This document shows, in pieces, positions 7,719 through 16,769 of a DNA stretch of 64,000 nt. Every line of letters starts with the position of its first letter. Within the stretch, counting starts at the first letter, position 1. The position numbers were made by a program, and so were the translations under genes. The stretch is from Zymomonas mobilis subsp. pomaceae ATCC 29192 (GTDB taxonomy: Bacteria; Pseudomonadota; Alphaproteobacteria; Sphingomonadales; Sphingomonadaceae): the NCBI RefSeq assembly GCF_000218875.1, contig NC_015709.1:1240001-1304000 (forward strand). Reading direction: 5' to 3'. Under the pieces are notes generated by a model. The model was not told the origin of the DNA and did no database searches. It worked only from the letters and a program-made list of their open reading frames with translations.

Positions 7719-9542
7719 ATGTGCGGTATTATCGGCATCATTGGACGCGAGGATCTTTCAGAACGCCTGTTTCAAGGGCTAAGACGACTGGAATATCGCG
7801 GCTATGACTCTGCTGGTATATGCACTATTCATAATGGAAAACTGGATCGCCGTCGTGCAGAAGGAAAATTGGATAATCTTGAAAGGGTTTTAAAAGAAGA
7901 TCCTTTACCCGGTAACATTGGCATTGCCCATACTCGTTGGGCTACCCATGGCGCCCCTACGGTTGCCAATGCTCACCCCCATATAGCGGGGGATGTTGCC
8001 GTTGTGCATAATGGTATTATCGAAAATTTTAAAGCCTTACGGGATGAATTGCTGGCACGCGGACATCATTTTGAAAGTGAAACAGATACCGAAGTTGTAG
8101 CCCATCTTCTTGATGAACAAATGCAAGAAGGGAAAGACCCCCGACATGCAGTTTCCATTGTTCTAAAAAGGCTAAGAGGCGCGTTTGCCCTCGCTATCCT
8201 GTTTAAAAATTATCCTGATATTCTAATAGGGGCACGTCTCGGTTCGCCCTTGGTTGTAGGTTATGGTGAAGGCGAAAATTATCTGGGTTCTGATGCCCTA
8301 GCCCTTGCGCCCTTGACCCAAAAAATCAGTTATCTTGAAGAAGGTGACTGGGTTGTCATGACGCGTCAGTCCATTGAGGTTCACGATATAGAAGACCGGA
8401 TCGTTAACCGGCCGGCTGTTCTGTCGGGGGCCAGTGGTTTAATGGTGGAAAAAGGTAATTACCGCCATTTTATGCAAAAAGAGATTTTCGAACAACCGGT
8501 GGTGGTAGCGCAAACACTGCAAAGTTATCTCCATCCGGTAGAAGGTCAGGTGGCATTACCCACTCCCGATTTCGATCTTTCTTCTATTAAAAGGGTTACT
8601 ATTGTCGCTTGTGGCACCAGCTATTATGCGGGAATGGTCGCCCGTTACTGGATTGAACGCTTCGCACGGGTGCCGGTTGAAATTGAATCCGCCTCTGAAT
8701 ACCGTTATCGGGACCCCGTCATGGAAAATGGCGGTTTATCCCTGTTTATCAGTCAGTCGGGCGAAACCGCTGATACCTTAGCCGCGCTTCGTCATGCCAA
8801 GGCGGGCGGCCAAAAAATAGCCGTTGTCGTCAATGTCCCTACCAGTAGTATGGCACGGGAAGCCGATTTATTACTGCCCACCCATGCTGGTCCTGAAATC
8901 GGGGTAGCCTCTACCAAGGCCTTTACCTGCCAATTGGCTGTATTAGCGGCCTTAGCGACTAATTTGGCACGCGATAAAGGAAAGTTAAGTCAGAAGGAAG
9001 AACGCGAGATTGTGTATCACCTCGCGCAAGCGCCTGCTGCACTTAATGCAGCCTTGGCTTATGATGAAAAAATTGAAAAGGTGGCGACGGCTATCGCGCC
9101 GGCACGTGACGTACTCTATATCGGGCGGGGGCCGGATTTCCCGCTTGCCTTAGAAGGGGCCTTAAAGCTGAAAGAAATCAGTTATATTCATGCTGAAGGC
9201 TATGCCGCGGGTGAGATGAAGCATGGCCCTATTGCCCTTATTGATGACAAAGTGCCGATTATTGTTATGGCACCTTCGGGGCCATTATTTGAAAAAACAG
9301 TTTCAAATATGCAAGAAATGCAAGCGCGCGGTGGGAAAGTCGTACTGATATCCGATGAAGAAGGTATCAACGAAGCAGGCGAAAACTGTCTTGCGACGAT
9401 CACTATGCCCAAAGTGCATCCGCTTATTGCGCCTATTGTTTATGCTATTCCCGTACAGCTTTTGGCTTATCATGTCGCCCTTATCAAGGGTACCGATGTT
9501 GATCAGCCCCGTAATCTGGCGAAAAGCGTTACAGTGGAATAG
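7719..9542 (+). CDS. glmS: Glutamine-fructose-6-phosphate aminotransferase
   Basis: GlmS converts fructose-6-phosphate and glutamine to glucosamine-6-phosphate, the first step to UDP-GlcNAc for peptidoglycan and LPS. The 607-residue protein begins MCGIIGIIG, with the N-terminal nucleophile Cys exposed after Met removal. It has the class II amidotransferase motifs (HTRWATHG, HNGIIENF) and two C-terminal SIS domains (CGTSYYAG, SQSGETADT, AEGYAAGEMKHGPIAL) and ends KSVTVE as usual. Start is fixed by Cys2 and an AGGGAAA ribosome site. No glmS ribozyme is seen. The next gene follows after 51 bases with no terminator, so read-through into the glycan genes is possible. Confidence 0.98.
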   Translation: MCGIIGIIGREDLSERLFQGLRRLEYRGYDSAGICTIHNGKLDRRRAEGKLDNLERVLKEDPLPGNIGIAHTRWATHGAPTVANAHPHIAGDVAVVHNGIIENFKALRDELLARGHHFESETDTEVVAHLLDEQMQEGKDPRHAVSIVLKRLRGAFALAILFKNYPDILIGARLGSPLVVGYGEGENYLGSDALALAPLTQKISYLEEGDWVVMTRQSIEVHDIEDRIVNRPAVLSGASGLMVEKGNYRHFMQKEIFEQPVVVAQTLQSYLHPVEGQVALPTPDFDLSSIKRVTIVACGTSYYAGMVARYWIERFARVPVEIESASEYRYRDPVMENGGLSLFISQSGETADTLAALRHAKAGGQKIAVVVNVPTSSMAREADLLLPTHAGPEIGVASTKAFTCQLAVLAALATNLARDKGKLSQKEEREIVYHLAQAPAALNAALAYDEKIEKVATAIAPARDVLYIGRGPDFPLALEGALKLKEISYIHAEGYAAGEMKHGPIALIDDKVPIIVMAPSGPLFEKTVSNMQEMQARGGKVVLISDEEGINEAGENCLATITMPKVHPLIAPIVYAIPVQLLAYHVALIKGTDVDQPRNLAKSVTVE

Positions 9543-9593
9543 TATTTTGATATGGAAACAACAGTTTAAAATAACAAATGATAAGGTATTAGA

Positions 9594-10265
9594 ATGAATA
9601 AGATTGCTATATTAATGAGAGGCCCGATTAGACCGAATATCGAATCAGTACTATCAAAAGCCATTTTAATTAAGGAGGAAATATCGAAAAAAACAGATTC
9701 TGTTGATATATTTATTTCTACATGGAAAGAAGATGGTATCGATTATTCATCTTTAATATCATCTCCAATTATTAACAATATATTTATACTTTCAAAACCT
9801 TCCCAAGAAGAAGTAATAAAAAAAATAGGCTTTCCTAATTTAAAACAAGGTTATCCCACGTACAATGCTTATCTACAATATTACATGTGTAGATTTGCAT
9901 TAAAAACTATTAAAAATTATAAAAATTATGATTTTATTGTTCATTCTCGGACAGACTTATCTATCTCCTTTGGAGAACATATAGAAAAATGGTTTTCTCC
10001 TAATATTTACAAGACTATTCATATCTCTGATAGGCATTTGGGAGGGGCGGGTTTTACCAATGACCAATTTGCTATTGCGACAACCGATAACATGATAAAA
10101 GCTTGGGATTATGAAACTATCGATCATTTGAGAGTATTAATGGAATATGCAAACATTCCTGAAAATATTCTTGAAGGTATAATGGCAAAAAATAATGTGA
10201 TAGCAGAACAGACTCCTTTTAATTCATGGGAACTTGATCCTAATCGGCATAGTGTTGCTGCTTAA
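9594..10265 (+). CDS. WavE-like lipopolysaccharide synthesis protein
   Basis: The 223-residue product resembles the WavE family, linked to LPS core or capsule synthesis: an N-terminal KIAILMRGPIR strand, a central FIVHSRTDLSI segment and a GGAGFTNDQFAIAT motif are typical of these glycosyltransferase-like proteins. The gene is much richer in A and T than glmS, with many AAA/ATA codons, which suggests horizontal acquisition. It follows glmS by 51 bases on the same strand and opens an AT-rich glycan locus that runs to 13927. Sugar and acceptor cannot be read from the sequence. Confidence 0.75.
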   Translation: MNKIAILMRGPIRPNIESVLSKAILIKEEISKKTDSVDIFISTWKEDGIDYSSLISSPIINNIFILSKPSQEEVIKKIGFPNLKQGYPTYNAYLQYYMCRFALKTIKNYKNYDFIVHSRTDLSISFGEHIEKWFSPNIYKTIHISDRHLGGAGFTNDQFAIATTDNMIKAWDYETIDHLRVLMEYANIPENILEGIMAKNNVIAEQTPFNSWELDPNRHSVAA

Positions 10266-10408
10266 TCAATTGCAGAAATAAACTTAATTACTAATTTTAA
10301 AAATTAAAAATCTATACATTAAATTATAATTAGATACTTCGATTTTTTATTTGTAATTAAGAAAAAATAAACCGATTATCTCAGTATAGAGATTAATAGG
10401 AAAGAAAC

Positions 10409-11077
10409 ATGATTTACCTTGCCCATAGAGGATTATGGACGGTTGCAGAAGAACGGAATACACCAGAAGCCTTTAGACGTGCCTTTAAAGCAGGTTATGG
10501 TGTTGAGCTTGATCTACGAGATCAAAATGGTTGTATTGTTATTTCTCATGATCCGCCAACTGGTGAGTGCCAGCCTTTTATTGATGTCGTAAAAGACTAT
10601 GTAGCAGCTGGAATGCCTGGTAAAATAGCTATCAATATCAAAGCGGATGGTCTGCAAAACATGTTAGCTGACGTGTTTAAAGATGTACCCGGACTTTCTC
10701 AGCACTGCTTTGTGTTCGATATGTCTCTTCCTGACTTTATTGGATATTTGAAATATCCTTTTGTAGCATTTAGTCGATATAGCGAATTTGAAACACGTAT
10801 TGCCTTTGATAATGAGACGACAGGGATATGGTACGATTCTTTTATGCAACCATGGATTGATCCTGCTTTTCTTATCTCAGAATTAAAACGTGGAAAATTA
10901 GTGGCTATCGTATCGCCCGAACTCCATCAACGACAAGAATATGAAATTTTTTGGGAATTATTAGCCAACCAAATTCTAAAAGAGCATTTACCACCTGCAT
11001 TCGTAGCAGAACGACTTATGCTGTGTACTGATTTTCCAGATAAGGCTAATAATTTTTTCAAGCAGGCAGGTTTATGA
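10409..11077 (+). CDS. Glycerophosphodiester phosphodiesterase-like protein
   Basis: This 222-residue protein has a short GDPD-type TIM barrel: LAHRGLW at 4-10, NTPEAF, VELDLRD and VISHDPP carry the conserved His, Glu, Asp and His of the family. It is smaller than usual GDPDs (about 240-350) and has no signal peptide, so it is cytoplasmic. It overlaps the next gene by 4 bases (ATGA), a translational coupling. In such glycan loci a GDPD-like protein may act on a glycerol-phosphate intermediate; that is inference. Confidence 0.75.
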   Translation: MIYLAHRGLWTVAEERNTPEAFRRAFKAGYGVELDLRDQNGCIVISHDPPTGECQPFIDVVKDYVAAGMPGKIAINIKADGLQNMLADVFKDVPGLSQHCFVFDMSLPDFIGYLKYPFVAFSRYSEFETRIAFDNETTGIWYDSFMQPWIDPAFLISELKRGKLVAIVSPELHQRQEYEIFWELLANQILKEHLPPAFVAERLMLCTDFPDKANNFFKQAGL

Positions 11078-11697
11078 TTAAAGCTATTCTTTTTGATATG
11101 GATGGCGTACTTATTGATGCTAGAGATTGGCATTATGATGCCTTAAATCGTATTCTTGCTCTCTTCGGTATGCCCATTGATCGTGATGCCCATTTAGCCA
11201 CTTTTGATGGATTACCAACGCGTAGAAAGTTAGAGATACTGACAGCTTCAAGAGCTTTACCTTCAACTCTGCATAATTTTTTTAACGAAATGAAGCAAGT
11301 TTATACAGGTGAGCTTATTTATGCAAAATGTCATCCCGTTTTTCACCATCAATATGCGCTTAGTCGCCTTCAAAGAGAAGGCTATAAATTAGCTGTTTGC
11401 TCGAATTCAATAAGAGCTTCCGTTAATATGATGATGAAATTAGCACGCTTAGATTCATATCTAGATATGCAACTTTCGAATGAAGATATTACACACGCAA
11501 AACCGGCGCCTGATATTTACAACGAAGCTATTAAACGTTTTGGCTTAAAACCAGAAGAATGTCTTATTGTTGAAGATAGTGAACATGGTATCCAAGCGGC
11601 TCGTGCCAGTGGTGCGCATGTCCTCATTGTAGCTACGCCTGACGAAGTTAATTATGAGCGTCTGACGACAGCAATCGCAGAGGTAAATAAAAAGTGA
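11074..11697 (+). CDS. HAD-superfamily hydrolase (beta-phosphoglucomutase-like)
   Basis: The 207-residue enzyme shows the HAD motifs in order: FDMDGVLIDA (nucleophile Asp8 and acid Asp10), the cap region, CSNSIRAS (motif II), a lysine in AKPAPDIY (motif III) and VEDSEHGIQAA (motif IV). It is probably a phosphatase or phosphomutase acting on a sugar or glycerol phosphate. It is coupled by 4-base overlaps to both neighbours (ATGA upstream, GTGA downstream), so the three products are likely made in fixed ratio and act in one pathway. Confidence 0.85.
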   Translation: MIKAILFDMDGVLIDARDWHYDALNRILALFGMPIDRDAHLATFDGLPTRRKLEILTASRALPSTLHNFFNEMKQVYTGELIYAKCHPVFHHQYALSRLQREGYKLAVCSNSIRASVNMMMKLARLDSYLDMQLSNEDITHAKPAPDIYNEAIKRFGLKPEECLIVEDSEHGIQAARASGAHVLIVATPDEVNYERLTTAIAEVNKK

Positions 11698-13220
11698 AAA
11701 TTTTAATTCCCATTGCAGGAGAAACACCTTTCTTCCCAGAAGAAGATTTTCCTTTCCCTAAACCCTTAATCGAAGTTGGTGGAAAGCCCCTTATTCAATG
11801 GGCTATCGAAAGTTTATCTGAACTCGCAGAAAATATAGAGTTTATTTTTGTAGTGCTCCGTCAGGAGGCAGTTAAATTTTCTTATGAAAGCATTTTTAGT
11901 CTACTAACGAACGGACAAAGTAAAACTGTTATGTTACCCGATCGAACAGCCGGGGCATTATGTAGCTGTTTAATGGCTATTGAATATATTAATTTAGATG
12001 AACCCTTAATCATAGCAAATTATGATCAAATTATTGATGAAGAGCTGAAAAATCTACTCAGTAGTTTTTATAGGAAAAAAGCAGATGCGGGTGTTTTAAC
12101 TTTTAACTCTACTCACCCACGCTGGTCCTATGTACGAACCGAAAATGAAAATGTAGTAGAAGCTTCAGAAAAAAATGTAATTTCTCGTAAGGCCATTGCA
12201 GGAATTTACTGGTTCGCACGAGGCGAAGATTTTATTGAGGCGGCAAAAAACACTATTCGTTCTGGAGATATGGCTAAAGGGAAATATTATATTGCCCCCT
12301 GCCTAAATCAGCTTATTTTAAAAAATAAAAAAGTTGTAGCGGAAGCTATGCAAGATGTCTCTCATTTGCACAGCTTTTATCTACCTTCAGGATTAGAAGC
12401 TTTTGAGCGATATCTAAACTTACAGTCTATTACATCAAAGAATGATACCGATACTTCTAACTATATTAATATAGTCATACCAGCAGCAGGTAAAGGCAGC
12501 CGTTTTCAAGAGGCGGGTTACAAGGCACCGAAACCTTTTATTGATGTACTGGGCTCTTCCATGATCGAGTATGTACTTGATAATATAGAGATTAAAAACG
12601 GACATTTTACTATTCTGCTACAACAAGACCATGTAGGGAATTATCCTGAAGCCGAAGCAAAATTATATCAGAAAAAAGCGAGAATTGTTCCTGTTGATGG
12701 AATAACAGAAGGAACTGCGTGTACTGTTTTATTAGCACGCTCTCATTTTGATGATCACCATCCTCTATTGATCGCTAATTCAGATCAATTCGTTGAATTT
12801 AATTGCCAAGACTTTGTTGATGATATGCAAGCTAGAAACCTTGATGGTTCAATTCTTGTATTTCGAAATAAAAAACGTGACCCCAAGTGGTCATTTGCAC
12901 GTTTAAATGAAGAAGGTTTAGTTGTTGAGGTTGCTGAAAAAAAGCCAATATCAGACTTAGCAACTGTCGGTATTTATCTTTTTGCAAAAGGCTCCGAATT
13001 TACGCGTTCGGCAATTGACATGATTGCAAATAATATACGCGTCAACAATGAATTTTATACCTGTCCTGTTTATAATTATATGATCAAAAATGGGGCAAGA
13101 ATTGGCGTGTATGAAATTCCTGAAGATGCAATGTTTGGATTAGGGACACCTCAAGATTTAGAATTTTTTCTTGAAAGGAAAGCCGGCGCCGGAACGCGTT
13201 CGACTTCAGCACCGGATTAA
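11694..13220 (+). CDS. Tandem fusion of two nucleotidyltransferase domains
   Basis: The 508-residue protein holds two related NTP-transferase domains, about 1-245 and 255-495. The second has the full signature AAGKGSRF...APKPFIDV (about 262-282) and ANSDQFV. The first keeps FPKPLIEVGG and ANYDQII but lacks the glycine/arginine P-loop. Both carry the same block, roughly (W)S-x5-8-VVE-x2-EK-x-IS, followed by GIY-x-FA. Enzymes of this type activate sugar or polyol phosphates as NDP derivatives. One active plus one regulatory or degenerate half is a reasonable reading. The start is GTG at 11694, inside the stop of the HAD gene. Confidence 0.8.
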   Translation: MKILIPIAGETPFFPEEDFPFPKPLIEVGGKPLIQWAIESLSELAENIEFIFVVLRQEAVKFSYESIFSLLTNGQSKTVMLPDRTAGALCSCLMAIEYINLDEPLIIANYDQIIDEELKNLLSSFYRKKADAGVLTFNSTHPRWSYVRTENENVVEASEKNVISRKAIAGIYWFARGEDFIEAAKNTIRSGDMAKGKYYIAPCLNQLILKNKKVVAEAMQDVSHLHSFYLPSGLEAFERYLNLQSITSKNDTDTSNYINIVIPAAGKGSRFQEAGYKAPKPFIDVLGSSMIEYVLDNIEIKNGHFTILLQQDHVGNYPEAEAKLYQKKARIVPVDGITEGTACTVLLARSHFDDHHPLLIANSDQFVEFNCQDFVDDMQARNLDGSILVFRNKKRDPKWSFARLNEEGLVVEVAEKKPISDLATVGIYLFAKGSEFTRSAIDMIANNIRVNNEFYTCPVYNYMIKNGARIGVYEIPEDAMFGLGTPQDLEFFLERKAGAGTRSTSAPD

Positions 13221-13225
13221 TATTT

Positions 13226-13927
13226 ATGGAAATGTGGACTATCGTACCTCTGGCGGGGCCAGACTTTGACCTTTCTTTGGAAGAAACGAAGGCAGAATTA
13301 CTATTGGAAGGAATGCCTTTACTACGCCGTAGCTTAGAAAGTAGACCGTGGTGGCGGCGGGAAGTTCAGTCAGATCATCTAGTATTTATTCTACAAAATA
13401 CGGCGTCAAGCTGTCGTTTTGCAAAAAACTCTTTAGAAAAATGGTATCCGAAAGCAAAAAAAGTTATTTTAAATAGTTTTACTTTAGGTGCTGCTTTCTC
13501 TGCCCTTGCAGGGATAGCGGTTGTCGATCCAGAGGCAATTCTTTGTATTGATCTAGCAGATATTCTTTATGAAGGTAATATAGACCCAGTATTATATTTT
13601 AAGTCTAATCCAAATTTAGGCGGGTTAGCGCTTACTTTTCTTTCAGATAATCCATCTTATAGCTATTTAAAAACAGACATAAATGGGAATATTATTGAAA
13701 CAGCAGAAAAAAAAGTTATATCAAAGCATGCATCTGCTGGAATATATTTCTTTCGCAATACATCCCTTTATCTTCGTGCATTATCTCATTCCATAGAAAA
13801 TAGTAAAAAACTAACTTTTAACAATCTTTTTTATATTTGCCCTTTACTAAACGGCATTATCGATGCGGGATGGTCTGTAGAAAAAAATGAAGTCTTTCAA
13901 ATTCGAGATATAAAACAAAAAATATGA
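13226..13927 (+). CDS. Degenerate nucleotidyltransferase-like protein
   Basis: This 233-residue protein is a third copy of the domain found twice in the preceding gene. It keeps the block SYSYLKTDINGNIIETAEKK, then VIS and SAGIYFF, and the C-terminal layout. It has lost the nucleotide-binding glycine loop (LAGPDFDLS instead of GxGxRF), the PKP motif and the metal-binding D of the ANxD strand (CIDLADIL). It is therefore probably not a standard transferase and may be a partner subunit of its neighbour. It begins 5 bases after that gene, at ATG 13226 or 13232, and is the last gene of the AT-rich glycan locus. Confidence 0.65.
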   Translation: MEMWTIVPLAGPDFDLSLEETKAELLLEGMPLLRRSLESRPWWRREVQSDHLVFILQNTASSCRFAKNSLEKWYPKAKKVILNSFTLGAAFSALAGIAVVDPEAILCIDLADILYEGNIDPVLYFKSNPNLGGLALTFLSDNPSYSYLKTDINGNIIETAEKKVISKHASAGIYFFRNTSLYLRALSHSIENSKKLTFNNLFYICPLLNGIIDAGWSVEKNEVFQIRDIKQKI

Positions 13928-14187
13928 TGGCATCATATTTTATATAATAAAAGTTCTTTTTTTTGAAAAATTATTATATCTTTTTACAAAAATTATATAA
14001 TAGATTTTTTTCTCGGCCTAAAAGTAAAAGTATATTTATCTCCTCCAGAAACGGAATTAATTCTGTTTTCACATTAATGGCCGCCTTGTTGCGGATAGCT
14101 TCATTGCGGTAGCTTTGTCGGATATAAGAAGGTTCTTCTCCCGTCATTGGGTACTGCAATAAAGCGCTACTAAACTGGAGTACCTTC
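13928..14187. promoter_or_regulatory. Leader of the TauE gene with repeats
   Basis: No gene is seen. The spacer has an imperfect 20-base palindrome around GAATTAATTC (14049-14068) and a direct repeat TTGCGG(A)TAGCTT (14089-14101 and 14104-14115). A 6-base inverted repeat GGTACT / AGTACC (14150-14155 and 14179-14184) has its right arm overlapping the ribosome site GGAG just before the ATG at 14188. The last could fold and mask the ribosome site. Function is not known. Confidence 0.4.
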
Positions 14188-14973
14188 ATGTCTGTCTTGC
14201 ATGCCATTCAACCCCTTTATTCCTTGTCGGGACTTGTTATCGGCTTTCTTGTGGGCATGACAGGTGTGGGTGGTGGTTCCCTTATGACGCCGCTTTTAAT
14301 TCTGGTCTTTGGTATTCATCCGCAAACGGCTGTCGGCACTGATTTGCTCTATGCCTCTATTACAAAATCGGTAGGCACGGGTGTCCATGGATTTAAGAAA
14401 TCGGTGGATTGGCCTGTAGTTATGCGGTTATGCGCGGGGAGTGTTCCTGCTGCCGCGCTCAGCCTGTGGTTTCTCCATTCTCTAGGAATGCCTTCGGCAA
14501 CAACCTCGCGTATTATTTCAGTGACGCTTGGGATTGCTCTGTTACTTACCGCTCCAAGCGTATTATTTCGGGAAAAAATTAAAGCATGGGCTAGCCGTAA
14601 TACCCGACCCCTTTCGCCTACGACGACATCGCTTCTCACAGTTATTTTAGGGTTTGTGCTAGGCGTTTTGGTCTCTATTTCTTCTGTTGGTGCGGGCGCC
14701 ATCGGTGTAACCGTCCTTGTGTTACTTTATCCTTCTATCCCCACTTCACGGATCGTGGGTTCTGATATTGCCCATGCGGTGCCCTTAACGCTTATTGCGG
14801 GTTTTGGTCATTGGCTTATGGGGGCTGTCAACGTGCCGATGTTACTTTCTCTGCTTTTAGGCTCCATCCCCGGCATTATTCTTGGCAGTCTCTTTACGGG
14901 ACATGTCCGGGAAAGTGTCCAGAGATCTACGCTCGCTATCGTTCTTCTGGTTGTCGGTTTACGCCTTATCTAA
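14188..14973 (+). CDS. Sulfite exporter, TauE/SafE family
   Basis: The 261-residue membrane protein has about eight hydrophobic helices and the family repeats: GFLVGMTGVGGGSLMTPLL near the N-terminus and its second-half counterpart GVLVSISSVGAGAIGVTVL. TauE/SafE proteins export sulfite, sulfoacetate or other organosulfur anions across the inner membrane. It sits beside a CuyA-like cysteate sulfo-lyase, which would release sulfite, so export of sulfite is a sensible role here. GGAG at 14177-14180 is the ribosome site. Convergent with the racemase gene (22-base gap). Confidence 0.85.
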   Translation: MSVLHAIQPLYSLSGLVIGFLVGMTGVGGGSLMTPLLILVFGIHPQTAVGTDLLYASITKSVGTGVHGFKKSVDWPVVMRLCAGSVPAAALSLWFLHSLGMPSATTSRIISVTLGIALLLTAPSVLFREKIKAWASRNTRPLSPTTTSLLTVILGFVLGVLVSISSVGAGAIGVTVLVLLYPSIPTSRIVGSDIAHAVPLTLIAGFGHWLMGAVNVPMLLSLLLGSIPGIILGSLFTGHVRESVQRSTLAIVLLVVGLRLI

Positions 14974-14995
14974 ATCTAAAACCTTCTTATTAACC

Positions 14996-15724
14996 TTAAT
15001 AACGAGGGGTGCCATGCCCCTCCTCCAACCATAATTTGACACAGGCTTTCGCGAGCATTTCTGTCGGATCAATAGAGATTTCCAAAAAAGAAGAATGATG
15101 AGCCGCTAAAGCGAGTGGCACTTCAGTGCAGGCTAAAAGCAATTTTTCAGCGCCCCGCTTTACCAGCAAAGCCGCTAATTTTTCCAATAAATCGCCGGCT
15201 AAAGCCATCTCACCTTGTTTGACAGCATAACATCCTGCGACAAATAATTTATCCATCTCTTCCTCGGTAGGGAAAATAACCTCTATATCCGCCGCCCTTA
15301 TTTTTTGCTGATACCATCCCGCGGCTAATGTCCCATGGGTAGCGATTAATCCGATCTTTTGGGGATAAGGATAGGTTAGTAAAATCTGCGCCACAGTCTC
15401 ATCCACAATGTGCAGAATAGGCGCTTGGCTCGCTTCGGCCAAAGAGTCATACCAGTGATGCGCCGTATTGCAGGGGATCACAATATGGCTCACTTCCAGC
15501 TGATTGAGCTTTTTTATACCGTTCAGCAATTGCGGTAAGGGAGAATCTCCCTTACCCGCCAATGCCTTTTGCCGGTCTGCAATTTGAGGAACATTCCAAC
15601 TTACAACAGGCAGATGATCCTGATCCCTGTTAGCCGGTGTCGCTGCTATAATTTTTTGAAGAAGATCAAGGGTAGCCAACGGCCCCATGCCCCCCAACAC
15701 GCCAAAAAGCAGAGGCTTAACCAT
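14996..15724 (-). CDS. Aspartate/glutamate racemase family protein
   Basis: The 242-residue protein is a cofactor-free amino-acid racemase: [11 protein letters not shown] at the N-terminus and the two catalytic cysteines Cys85 (PCNTAHHW) and Cys199 (LACTEVPL). It overlaps the cysteate sulfo-lyase-like gene by 8 bases and is downstream of it, so the pair should be co-transcribed. A racemase next to an amino-acid sulfo-lyase suggests it could interconvert D and L forms of the lyase substrate (cysteate, cysteine sulfinate or cysteine). That link is inference; aspartate is the default family substrate. Confidence 0.85.
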   Translation of the reverse strand: MVKPLLFGVLGGMGPLATLDLLQKIIAATPANRDQDHLPVVSWNVPQIADRQKALAGKGDSPLPQLLNGIKKLNQLEVSHIVIPCNTAHHWYDSLAEASQAPILHIVDETVAQILLTYPYPQKIGLIATHGTLAAGWYQQKIRAADIEVIFPTEEEMDKLFVAGCYAVKQGEMALAGDLLEKLAALLVKRGAEKLLLACTEVPLALAAHHSSFLEISIDPTEMLAKACVKLWLEEGHGTPRY

Positions 15725-16727
15725 GGGTCTGCTCTAAAATTTCACGGTACCCGAATAATCCCGCAGAACCGCCGGTATGAATAAAGACAATAGTATCATT
15801 CTTGGAAAAATGACCTCGCTGAACCAAATCAATCAAACCCGCCATAGCTTTACCAGTATAGACAGGATCAAGAAGAATACCTTCCAGGCGTGCCACTAAC
15901 CGTATCGCTTCCAAGGTGCCTTTGGCAGGTAAACCATAACCTTCACCAACATAGTCACTATTGGCGACGACGACATCTTTGGAAAGATCGCCTTTAATGC
16001 CTAACAACTCACGGGTACGTTCAGCCAAGGCATACACATTAGCTTGTTGTTTATCCTTGGGTGCTCTGACGCAAATACCCAAAACCGGAATACCGCTATG
16101 GGTTGCTGTCAACCCTGCTAATAATCCCGCCTGCGTCCCAGTGCTACCAGTAGCATGAACGATATGATCTATTCTTAAACGCTGTTGGCTAGATTGGAAC
16201 AGCAATTCTTCAGCACAGGCAACATAACCTAAAGCGCCGATGGCATCGGAACCCCCACCAGGGATAATATAAGGTTTTTTACCTTGAGACCGTAATTTTT
16301 CAGCTAATTTTTCTAATTCCGCCTGCATGTCAGTACCATTAGGAAAATAGCCAACAATGGCGCCCCCTAATAAATTATCTAACAGTACATTTCCTGATCG
16401 CTGATAATCTTCACCAAAACGCGTGACTCGCTTTTCTAATAAAGCTTGAGATTCAAGCCCCAATTTAGAAGCCGCTGCAATTGTTTGTCGCACATGATTA
16501 GACTGTGTCGCCCCTTGAGTCAGAATAACATCCGCGCCTTTTTCAACCGCATCCGCTAACAAAAATTCAAGCTTACGGGTTTTATTGCCCCCTGTAGCTA
16601 AACCTGTGCAATCATCCCGTTTGATATAAAGGGTAGGCCCCCCTAAATATTCCGTTAAGCGGGGTAAAATCTCTAAGGGCGTTGGGAAATAACCTAAGGA
16701 CAAACGGGGAAAGCGAGCCAAATGCAT
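15717..16727 (-). CDS. cuyA: PLP-dependent L-cysteate sulfo-lyase / D-cysteine desulfhydrase
   Basis: The 336-residue fold-type II PLP enzyme starts MHLARFPR and has the PLP lysine in [17 protein letters not shown] (Lys49), QSNH (75-78) and the C-terminal [17 protein letters not shown]. From memory of the families, the DCTGL(A/S)[11 protein letters not shown] and DHIVHATGS(T/A)GTQAGL segments match L-cysteate sulfo-lyase CuyA of marine roseobacters better than E. coli DcyD, which has DVTPMAMGGNKLRKLEF. CuyA splits L-cysteate to pyruvate, ammonia and sulfite. The nearby TauE exporter and Ldh2-type dehydrogenase support this. D-cysteine desulfhydrase remains the alternative. Confidence 0.75.
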   Translation of the reverse strand: MHLARFPRLSLGYFPTPLEILPRLTEYLGGPTLYIKRDDCTGLATGGNKTRKLEFLLADAVEKGADVILTQGATQSNHVRQTIAAASKLGLESQALLEKRVTRFGEDYQRSGNVLLDNLLGGAIVGYFPNGTDMQAELEKLAEKLRSQGKKPYIIPGGGSDAIGALGYVACAEELLFQSSQQRLRIDHIVHATGSTGTQAGLLAGLTATHSGIPVLGICVRAPKDKQQANVYALAERTRELLGIKGDLSKDVVVANSDYVGEGYGLPAKGTLEAIRLVARLEGILLDPVYTGKAMAGLIDLVQRGHFSKNDTIVFIHTGGSAGLFGYREILEQTHG

Positions 16728-16769
16728 TATATTTTCCTTTTTTAAATATTTTTTATATTATTTTGATGA

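Noticed and set aside
13974..14207. Minus-strand 77-codon ORF before the sulfite exporter gene
   Set aside because: It overlaps the exporter start and the leader repeats, and its sequence is low in complexity; no domain or ribosome site supports it.
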